DNA from: Aralia elata
Lineage: Eukaryota; Streptophyta; Magnoliopsida; Apiales; Araliaceae
Reading direction: 5' to 3'
Assembly: GCA_034770075.1 (NCBI GenBank)
Contig: CM068385.1
Span: forward strand, 2,302,223-2,366,222
DNA: 64,000 bases
This document shows, one piece after another, positions 12,105 to 21,558 of this stretch. The notes under the pieces are model-generated. The model was not told the origin of the DNA. It was given only the letters and a program-made list of their open reading frames with translations, and ran no database searches. A program made the position numbers and the translations under genes. The stretch's first letter is position 1; each line of letters opens with the position of its first letter.

Positions 12105-13370
12105 TTAGTTCTTGAAAAGTTCCAAACAATGTTCATCATCAAGGTTCCTACTCCAAAACTTCTTATAATACTCTGCATAAGTATAGCCCCTGTAAATGGC
12201 TGGAGATCCATCTTCGGTGAGTTTCTTGGAAGCACTAATCATGGCACAATCATTTGGGCAAAGAAAAGAAGCAATGGACAGCCTTGCTTTGTCGGCATTC
12301 ACAACGGCTCGATGAAATACACTTTTGTATTTCCCATTACTCAGTGCCTACATTTAAAAAATTAATAATAATAATAATAATAATAATATCCACAATTTTC
12401 TTGTCCCATCCAAAATGTTGATATAGCTAGGTTTATTAGGTCTATAGTGGGGTCTAAACTCTACAGCATGCATGCATCTATTTTGCGGCTGATGGATCCT
12501 TTATTATACTCCCTCGGCCTAATAAAATAAAATGATAAATTTGTTCATATTTAAAATCTCATTTAATTAGATAATTTTCTGTACATGATTAGTAATGTTT
12601 TATAAATTTGTATAGAGAATAAAAAAATGACAATTAATACTAAAGGTATTATAAGTAAAATATTGTAAAAAATAGATTATATATATATAGAATAAATAGA
12701 CATTTAACTTGAAATTATCTAAAATAATAATAAATATTTTTATCCGGAATGAGAGAATATTATACCTATATAGTACTTGTATTCAATTTTACTTTTTTGA
12801 AATTGATCACATATATAGATAGTTATATAGTAGTGATATTCTACACTTGTCATTTTGTCAATCTCACGCATTGTGTGAAAACTCTTAGCCTTTGTCAAAA
12901 AAGAGCACTGAATTTTGTTTTTCAACTGGGTGTCCCCTATTGAGTAGGATTTAAGGCAGTATAATAATTTATTAGTAGAGAATTAATAATGCAACTTTAG
13001 AAAATGATGCTTTCTAGACCTTTTAATATTTTATATGAATTTAAGAAAGTCGGAAATTTTCATCTTGATCTATAATTAAATACTTTGGTAAAGTCAAACT
13101 AATATGACTTTTGAAATAGGACGATTTGGTGGTTGAAGATTAAAATATCAATTTCCAAAATTAAATACCATCTATTAAATTAAGTTTAATGTTACTCGAT
13201 CATAATAAACTAACGTGATTAATTAACTTTTGAAAACGATAAACTTTTATACTCCAATTAGTAATATTTTTTAGATAATTTTCGTAATTGATCTGTCGAA
13301 AACTATACTGCTCTTTATGATCAACTACCAAAGTTTCAAGCAGTAACTTTAAAAAAATTAATTAATATTG

Positions 13371-13418
<48 letters not shown>

Positions 13419-16400
13419 CAGAACCAGAACTAGAACCAGAACCAGAATAGAATAATTAATACCTGCAATTGGTCCCCGATATTAATGACAAAGGCATCAG
13501 GGTGGGGTTTGACAGCTAACCAGCGGCCATCCTTGAGGACTTGAAGGCCAGAGACATGAAGATCTTGAAGGAGGATGGTGAGAGCATTGGGGTCAGTATG
13601 TCCAGGCAATCCATAAGTCAGGTCTGGTTGTGGGCATTCCGGATAAAAGTTAATAGCCATGTGCTGCCCTTGTTCTCCTAACACTTCTTGTATGTACTCT
13701 TTTTCCACCCCTAGGCTCTCTGATATTGCTTCTTCCAATCTCAACCCTAATTTCCGAACTTCTTTACAGTAATTACTCACAATCTCCCTATCAACATATA
13801 TCAAAGTATTTAGTTAATTACTTGCTTAGCTTCCATAATATATATATATATAGGGAAAAGATAATTAATCTAAGGCATGCCTTATTCAAGCTTGACTAAA
13901 ACTACTTAATAAAACGACCTAATTTTGTATAAAATTTATAATTAAAGATTTTTTTTTATAAAACTCAAAAATAGAATAATTAACTCTAAAGGATAAAACT
14001 ACATCATTTTGTTAAGTAGCTTAGTTTGCTTGACTAAGGTATTATCTTAGATAATATTTTGCCATATACATATAAACCATAGTTAAAAATGAATATAAAA
14101 AAAAAAATCAATACTGATAAATTATACTGTACAATTAATCAATATTTTGTTTATAGTTTTTGTCTAACTAGCTAGCGTCATCACTCTAATATTTTTCGTG
14201 TCAATTGAGTGTTGGCCATGGTGAACAGTACTGGACAGTGAAAGATGAGTAGATTTGATAGCAACATCAAGGATAACATCATCCTCAATCAAGTAAGAGA
14301 TATGTGTGCCACCTATTGCTTAATAAAATCATATACTTTAATTAAGTACCAAACGGAAGAATCATAACTATTAACTACTACTAGTATCTTATTATTAGAG
14401 AGTATTGGAGTACCAAACTGAAGAATAACTGCTTAGACTAATAGTAGTATCTTTTTAGAATATTTGTACGTATTCCAACTTGAATTAATGCAAAAGTATA
14501 GTGTTATATAATTAAGAAAGCTAATAATATATAGAGACGTTGGAGGTGCAACTTGTGTTCAAAATTTTCAAATCTTGACGTGACATGCAAATAAAGTTAA
14601 TAAACTTTATATGTATAAGATTTAATTAAATTGAAATATATAATAGGTAACGTCCGCCACTAGATCTATGGACGAATACACGTGTATACAGCATTCATTG
14701 TCATAAAATATCTAAATTATAACGTGTTTTTGGACAGTGTGGTGTAATTATGTTATGTTATTTTTCTTTTAATTTTTTCATAAATTTAATTATATTATCT
14801 TATTAATATTTTTTAATTTTATAATAAAAATTTTATTTTACCACACGTATATAATTTATAGATAACGCGTGAGGCAGTACGTATAAATTATGGATACTAT
14901 TATTATTTGCCACACCCACACATTATTGAATTTGGTGACATCAACACGGATTATGTATATGACGCCATCTCCACGCGGTGAAGACAAATAAGTAGTCCTG
15001 CTAAAAGTCATGGTAGACGATAACATCATCCATGAACTGTCACGTTACGTCAGCCACTTTCCATTTTAGACACTCGTTAGTTTTGTAATACTCCCTCCCT
15101 CCTCTTATCTTAACTATAAACCTCCAAAGTCGTGACAATGCTACTCTCTTCCCTCATTATCTATATCCATACAATATATATATTTGAGTATTATTTTTTT
15201 ATTATCAACTTGAAAGATAATGATTAAAAATACTATTATTAGTAACTTAATTCTTTATATACAAACAAACTTTTCTCATCTGCCAACTCGAACCCGAGCT
15301 TTTAAGAGTCAGAAAACCATCCAAACAAGGCACAAAAAAGACATAATTGAAAATACTATTATTAATAACTTAAGTATATACAAACTTTTCCCATCGAGCA
15401 ACCCAAACCTAAACTTTTAAGAGTCCTCTCTGATACCATATGTAATAACTCGGGTCAAATCTCGAATCCAAATAAATCTTGGGTTAAATCTCAAATCTGA
15501 ATCGAATTAAATCTATCCAAATAAGACGTTAAATCACTACTAGTCCACCATAAGTTCACCAAAAAGACTATGACTAAAAATATTATTGCTAATAACATAA
15601 TTTTTTATATACAAATAATTTTTTTTTCATATCGTGGGATTGAAGTATTACAAAAATAGTTTAAGGTTTACCAGAGTCGGCCTAGGGCAAGCAGGGCGAC
15701 CACCCAGGGCCTAAAGCTGAAGGGGGCCCAAAATTAATTATAAGCTTTGTGTATATATGTGTAAAGCTTTAGTGGTCTAGTGGTAGAATAGTTCCCTGCC
15801 ATGGTACAGACTTGGGTTCAATTCCTGGCTGGTGCATTTTGATTTTGCTTTCCATTTTTTTTTCACAAACAGTCCAAAAAAAAAGCCTTCAAATGTCAAA
15901 CTCCTATCTGTGCAGTTATTAGCCTTATATTTCAAGTGTACATGAAACATAATTTTTCAATGCTTAAATTCTAAGGAGAAAGAAAAAGAAACAGCCTAAT
16001 ATGACAAATGATCAACCATAAGATTAATTTCACACAATAACCTTAAATGTGGCACAATATTGACTACAACGGCAACCTTATTATTTTTTTAATTTATTTT
16101 TTTTCAAAAACACTTTTACAATTGTTGATATGAAACACTGTTTTAATTATGTTGTGAAAAAACTTTTGTAAAACCTTTATATTAAAAAAAGTGTTTCATC
16201 TCAACACACAACGAACCCCCGCCAAATTAAAAAAAAATACAAAAGTATTAAAAAAAATTGGCTCGAGAGCGCTGCCCCGAACCCCCGCCATTGGACACAT
16301 TCGAAAAATTTCGCCCTGGACCTTCAAAAACTTAGGACCGGCTCTGAGATTTACTAATATAGCTATTTACTTCTGTATCTATTTATATTATAAAGAGAGA

Positions 16401-19400
16401 CAAAAAGGGATGGTGATGAATACTTTTTGAAGTTGTGTCACAATAATTATTTTATTTTTATATTTTATCTTAAAATTTTAACAATATTTATATTTCATCC
16501 TTAAAATTTAAATTTTAAAATTATTTTTAAATAAAATATGACTTGCATATGCAACGTATGTGTCATGACGCCTAATAATAATAATAAATACATTACCTTA
16601 TGAAAAATTAAAATGTACCCACTTTCAAACGCGCGCCGCTGATTACGTCGGTCGTGGGTCTACTAGAAGCTTCATTTTTAAATATTGGTCTAAGATACGG
16701 AAAATCCTTTGAGCAATAAGTCCCTTCTGAAATGCTATGCTGACCTTACATCGATTGAATACCAACCATTAACACTAATAATAATTTGATTGGGCACAAA
16801 ATTTTATTTAATTTTACTTTCATAATTACTACTAGTGATTGGTGCTAAGTACCATTCATTTTTTTTAAATTGTTTTTTCGCTTCTACCGCATGAAAGGTT
16901 CAAGATCTTTTCATTTACTTTACGATAATTAGTTACTGTTGCACACGTGTTATATATCTAAATTATATAGAATAAAATAAAAAATTTAAAAAAATAAATA
17001 AATAAAAATAAAAAATTATTATTAAAAAATAAAATAATAATATATCTAAAATTAATAATAAAAGAGTAAAAAAAAAATATGACATAATTACACTGAACTT
17101 GTTGAGAAAACCTATACACGGCCTTTATAATATAGATTTGATTGATTTCTACTGAATCCATCTCGCTGTTTTCAAGAATCAAACTTTTACTTTTTCAAAA
17201 CTAGGCAAAATTGGCGTATACGAATGACATCATACAACTTTATTCATTAATGTATTTTAATTAATATGAAATAAAAGACCGTTATTGAATCGAGAAATTT
17301 AGTATGTTGATTATTAGTATTTTTTTTAGCACTATTAATACGTTTAATGAAATGTCACATGCATTTACGTAGATATATAAAGATAGATGAAACAAAAGAT
17401 GATGTTAAATTGAGAATGTTAGTATGCTGATTAGTGTTATGTGTAACTTTAACATCATTAATACGTGTAAGGTTGAAAAATTAACCAAACAGTTTGAGTT
17501 CGATTCATATTTATTAGACAAAAAGTTCGATTCAAGTTCGACTCAAAATATAAATGATTCAAATATGAGTAAATTTTAAAGTTCGATAAATTATTAGAAC
17601 TTTTTTAAATTATAATTTTCTATTGATATTCAGATCATATTCGATCGAAAAATTCAAACTACTCAAGCTTGAATCAAGATCATGCTCGATTCGGTAAATA
17701 AAAGAGCCTTAATCAAATTTTATTTCATACTCGATAAATTTTGTGAACCAAATCTGAACAACTCAATACTCGACTCGATTCATCATTTACACTCCTAAAT
17801 ACAAATAGGGTTAATTGCAAATTATACCCCGAAGTATACACCCTTTTACCATTCGTACCCCGATGTTTAAACGCTCCCATTCCGTTACCCAAAGTACCGT
17901 TAAGTAAGCACGATAGACCCTATTCAGATTTTCTGTCAATTTTTTTGTCGGAAAATGGCCACGTGTCTTAATTTAATATTTAAATATTGTTGACCGTATA
18001 AATACCGTAGTTGACTTAATTAATTTGTAGAAATACATGTAAAATATTAGATTAACAAAATAAAGGGTAAAAAATTCAAACAATTTGGTGATTTCATCAA
18101 TCTAATTCTGCTCAATCCACTTCCACCAATTGGAAACCATATCTAACAAATTGATGTTGTTTTCGCATAGTGTCGCCAGATCATCCCGTGCAAGAATGGA
18201 ACCTAGGGTTTCGGGAATGGAGAATCTTAAGTTATCGCTGGGGGAATCGAAGGAGCTGAAGATTTCTTTATTGCAGTCGGCAATGAGCTTACCGAGGCAG
18301 TGTGAGGGAATGGCGGCGAGTATGGAGACGACGGCAGCGGTGACATGAGGATTTGGAATGACGGAGATGTCGCATCCGGCGGCAGATTGCTGGAGAGCTT
18401 GGAGGAGTGCACCGGATTGGCGGAGGGCGTCGTTGGATCGGAGGTCCGCTTGGATCTGACGGAGGAGAAAGGAAAGATGGGATTTGGGGTTATGTTGATG
18501 AGGTTGACTTTGAGTGTGGGGTTGATTTTTGTGGTGCTGAATGGGTTTTCTTGGGTGGTTTCTAGGGTTTTTCGACCCAAATTGTCGCTGGATTTGGTGA
18601 GAAATTTGGGGAAGAAATCATGGGTTTTGCAAGATTTGGATGAAAGAATTGTCTACTTTTGGCAAACAATCTCGGGGAAAGTGCAGAGTTTCTAAATCCC
18701 AACTTGAGAAAATCTATTTACTTGGGGATTCCTTTACATTTGTGTCTTAGAGAGAGAAAATGGAGTGAGTTTGAGATTGGGCAAAATTTTGAAGATGTTG
18801 AACGAATTGGGGGTTTTAGTTTGAGATTTTCGAGCTTCATGAATGGTTACAAGGGAAGAGGATAAATGATTTGGGTATTTTGGATTTTGAAATTTTTGGT
18901 AAGTTCATGGTAATGGAAGATGATGAAGATGGGGAAGAAGAGGAAAAAGAAAACTAAATTAGGTTTGTAAATTTGTAATTTATTGTATTAGTAAGTATAA
19001 ATGTATTACTTAATCTAATTAATCAGGTTTTCAAATGTTTTATACGGTCAAGTGTATAAAAATCTGGTCAAATCGTACTTGTACATACACCGCCGGAACA
19101 CGTGGCAGTTCCGGCCACTTTTTTGGCCAGAAATTACAAAAGGGTCAGTTATGGTAACTTAACGGTACTTTGGATAGCGGGATGAGAGCGTTTAAACGTC
19201 GGGGTACGAATGGTAAAAGGATGTATACTTCGGGGTATAATTTGCAATTAACCCATACAAATAACGTAACTTAATGCATGCACAGTCGGTGATTATATAG
19301 TCAAACTTAATTATTTATTATCGTAATAATTTTAACAACTCAATATTCGACTCGATTCATCATTTACACTTTTAAATACTAAATACTAATAACGTAACTT

Positions 19401-20303
19401 AACGCATGCAGTCGGTGATTATATAGTCAAACTTAATTACTTATTATCGTAATAATTTTAACTTTTGTGGATAAAAAAAATTGATATATATAAAGGAGAG
19501 AGAAGATGTAGCAGTAAATAGTAATACTAACTTGAAGGAAGAAGGGTTGGATGGCCACTCGGGGGCATATTGGTCCAAAGGATAGCAGTGAAGCCTGAGA
19601 TAGTCTCTCCAATTGTGAATAGTTTCTTTCTTTACATTAAAACTTGTGGACAGCCTCATAGTCTTTGATGGATCGTCAGAGTATAGCTTCAATTTCTCTT
19701 CCACCGGTAAACTGAAGAACTCACTCCCTACTTTTTGCATATTCTCCACTATTTCCTTTTCTACCCCGTGATTAATCACCTAATTAAAATCAATAAAATA
19801 AAACATAAGAATATATCACACACATATTATCATCAAATCAAATATTATCATCCTAAATTACATAAATTCAGATGGAGTTTTATATCAAACACGAGTACTT
19901 TGAAAAGTCTGTACGGACATGCAATTATAAATTTTATTAATTTTTTTTATTATTTAAATAACATGTTGAGGAGTGTCGAGTGTCGTACACAAATATTTTG
20001 AAAAAAAAGTGAAGAGTTCGGGTATCAAACACGAATATTTCAAGAAAAAAAAAAGTGAAGAATTGAGGTACCATAATTGTCATTGAATAATAAAATTGTA
20101 TGCACCTGAAAAAAGCCATATTGAGTACACGCGTCGCCAATTTGTTGGATTGTTAGATCTCTATCTTGACAACCCAAGTCAATAACGGGTACATTCACGC
20201 AGTCTTGGACCTGGGAAAGATTGGGCCTATCGGATTCAGGCCGGATATAACTCTCCGGTAGTTTAGAGTAAGGGATTCCGGTGGAGATGACTTTAGTGTC
20301 CAT
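12105..20303 (-). CDS. DMR6: DMR6-type 2-oxoglutarate/Fe(II) dioxygenase (salicylic acid 5-hydroxylase)
   Basis: Predicted to hydroxylate salicylic acid at C5 and so damp defence; family: DOWNY MILDEW RESISTANCE 6. Four exons on the minus strand: 20303-20106, 19779-19532, 13787-13463, 12347-12105. They join in frame through GT-AG sites to a 337-residue protein, close to the family length. Features: N-terminal DIOX_N part (about residues 35-140), DPSKTMRLSTSFNVKKE segment, iron ligands His212 and Asp214 in GHTDPN and His269 in VFHRAV, 2-oxoglutarate Arg279/Ser281 in RLSIASF, and C-terminal YAEYYKKFWSRNLD. These fit DMR6 rather than its paralogue DLO. Introns are 326, 5,744 and 1,115 bp; the second carries a Pack-MULE, a hAT element and MITEs. 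Splice sites and frame are intact, so the gene looks functional. Confidence 0.96.
12509..12756. mobile_element. Stowaway-like MITE in DMR6 intron 3
   Basis: Starts CTCCCTCGGCCTAATAA after a TA and ends ...TATCCGGAATGAGAGAA before another AT-rich site. The ends are imperfect inverses (CTCNCTC...CCGG). It is about 250 bp and AT-rich with no coding content, typical for this class. Confidence 0.55.
13854..14063. mobile_element. CTAAGGC-family MITE in DMR6 intron 2
   Basis: About 210 bp, with arms CTAAGGCATGCCTTATTCAAG and, inverted, CTTGACTAAGGTATTATCTTAG. The inner pair TTAATAAAACGAC / TCATTTTGTTAAG also matches. Sister copies lie at 24522-24720 and 31653-31856. It is only about 70 bp upstream of exon 3. 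Confidence 0.7.
15216..15640. repeat. Imperfect tandem repeat, about 2.5 units, in DMR6 intron 2
   Basis: The unit contains AATACTATTATTA, AATAACTTAA, TATATACAAA and CTTTTAAGAGTC. It occurs at about 15216-15311 and 15341-15424, with a third, more diverged part at 15567-15640. The period is about 125 bp. No protein is encoded. Confidence 0.6.
15672..16346. mobile_element. Non-autonomous hAT element, 8-bp TSD, in DMR6 intron 2
   Basis: Ends CAGAGTCGGCC and GGACCGGCTCTG are inverse repeats of the plant hAT type (CAGAGCCGG...). The flanks AGGTTTAC (15664-15671) and AGATTTAC (16347-16354) form an 8-bp target-site duplication with one mismatch. The interior of about 675 bp has no transposase frame but carries a decayed tRNA-Gly sequence (15766-15836). 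Confidence 0.82.
15766..15836 (+). pseudogene. tRNA-Gly(GCC) pseudogene inside the hAT element
   Basis: 71 nt, the length of plant tRNA-Gly(GCC). Recognisable parts are box A GTGGTCTAGTGG, GTAGAATAGT, anticodon GCC in CCTGCCATGG, box B GGGTTCAATTCC and the 3' acceptor CTGGTGC followed by A. The 5' acceptor reads GCTTTAG, giving one mismatch and two G-U pairs. Differences from the family look mostly like C-to-T and G-to-A changes (for example GGTTCAA for GGTTCGA), as expected from methylated-DNA decay. It is probably non-functional. Confidence 0.7.
17808..19254. mobile_element. Mutator-like element (Pack-MULE) with long TIRs and 9-bp TSD
   Basis: Starts GGGTTAATTGCAAATTATAC and ends with its inverse. 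The terminal inverted repeats stay highly similar for about 110 bp (including TACCATTCGTACCCCGA and AAAGTACCGTTAAG), with weaker match further in (GCCACGTGT). Exact 9-bp TSDs ATACAAATA flank it at 17799-17807 and 19255-19263. This is diagnostic for MULEs. The interior is much GC-richer than the intron and contains a TPLATE-derived reading frame on the minus strand; no MURA transposase is present, so it is a Pack-MULE. It sits in DMR6 intron 2, 278 bp from the exon 2 donor. Confidence 0.92.
18102..18458 (-). pseudogene. TPLATE: Captured TPLATE N-terminal fragment within the Pack-MULE
   Basis: Read on minus from 18458, 118 codons stay open to TAG at 18104-18102 and match the N-terminus of TPLATE, a core subunit of the plant endocytic TPLATE complex. 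Segments: QIQADLRSNDALRQSG, LLQALQQSAAG, then a jump to VTAAVVSILAAIPS, DCNKEIFSSF, DSPSDNLRFSI, ETLGSILARDD, LCENNINLLD. About 45-50 residues normally found after ISVI are missing, and the usual initiator region is replaced by LSFLLR. So it is a spliced or deleted capture, not the native gene. The frame remains open upstream to about 18615 without a Met. The family match is from memory and should be searched. Confidence 0.85.
19337..19462. repeat. Undisrupted paralogous copy of the Pack-MULE target site
   Basis: This ~125-bp segment (CAATATTCGACTCGATTCATC ... GGTGATTATATAGTCAAAC) repeats the sequence flanking the MULE: 17757-17807 on its left and 19264-19336 on its right. The uninterrupted copy reads AATACTAATAACGTAAC where the other copy has the element between two ATACAAATA units. 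It is therefore a tandem duplicate with an empty site. Confidence 0.8.
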
Positions 20304-20414
20304 CCTAATTCGATATTCCGGCTGGTGAACTATCCGGCAGAGCCACTAATGATAGATGCAAGGGAGACTTTCGAGCCCCTCTACTAAGAGCCTCTTGCAC
20401 CTTCCAGGAAGGTA

Positions 20415-20423
20415 CTATATATA
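20415..20423 (-). promoter_or_regulatory. Probable TATA box of DMR6
   Basis: TATATATAG on the minus strand, about 112 bp upstream of the ATG at 20303, in CCTATATATAGTACC. The position allows a 5' leader of about 80 nt. Not tested against other start sites. Confidence 0.55.
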
Positions 20424-21525
20424 GGAGGAGAGAGTGAGGTAGCCTAGTTGCATTTAATTTTTAACTTTACCAGCGTAATACCTGACACGGGTTTTCTTTA
20501 TTAACAACTATTTATATTAAAAATAATAATATTTGATCAAAGTATTTATGTGGTTAAATAAAATGAACGACATATAATTGTTCATATAAAAATATCGTTT
20601 ACACCAAATAAAAAGGGTAAGTATATATAGTTTTACTGGCGTAAGTACCCTTAAAATCGTTGAAACACATATATTTACAAGATATTAACAAAATAAAAGT
20701 AAAAGTAATTAAATGATATGATGAAGAAGAAAGGAGAGAATAGAGGCCTATTTATTATACCAAGCATAGTAGACTTTTGGTATTCTTCCTATAATGTATA
20801 TATGTTGCATTTATCATGTGAATAATTAAAGACTAACTATTAATTTTAAATGATTACGTGCACACACTTATAATCTCCAAAAAAAGTTTTGCATAGTTGA
20901 GTATAGAAGGTTTAAAGTCTCAACTCTAAAAAATAATTTTTTTTTAAAATTAAATTAATTCAGAGACTATTCAAATTAATTTATTTTAATTAATGAGCTA
21001 ACTCGTATGATCAAATTAATTTATCTCCATTCTACTTTTATATATAAGGCATTGATTTGAAAACTGTTGGCAGCAAAAACATTAACACGGGTTGAGTGAC
21101 GCAATTTGTAAGTCGTCACCGCTATAGACATTTTTATCATCACTCCATCAACATTTTATTCAGTAATTTTTAAATGTATAATTTATTCATTTTTTTCACC
21201 GGATACAAGTACAAACACTCTAATTCTACCCGTCCCCTTCCGACGTGGTAATGACTCATTCAACTTTAATTTGAAAAGAAATTTGGTGGAAATAAAGATT
21301 CAAAAAATACTCTTACCATATATATTTCTGTCTCTCAAAAGAAGCTGAATTAATTTCTCATAAAAGGGAAAAAAAATTAAAATTGGAGGGATATATATGA
21401 AGCTAGCTAGATAAAGAGACACGTCCAAGTATGAGAATCACACAGTTCTTCTTTCATTGAAAACGTGTGGTAATTAATTAGTGGATGGATATATATAAAA
21501 GTATGTCGATTAGAAAGGAGTAAAA

Positions 21526-21558
<33 letters not shown>

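Noticed and set aside
15766..15836. Functional tRNA-Gly gene
   Set aside because: The 5' acceptor strand has a mismatch and two wobble pairs and box B carries decay-type changes; treated as a pseudogene in a transposon.
18345..18695. Plus-strand open frame of 116 codons inside the Pack-MULE
   Set aside because: It is the shadow of the minus-strand TPLATE-like frame and its GC-rich flank; the minus frame has clear family words, this one none.
20040..20105. Extension of DMR6 exon 1 into the following open frame
   Set aside because: Family alignment ends at GFFQ and a good GT donor lies at 20105-20104; the extra residues are intron translation.
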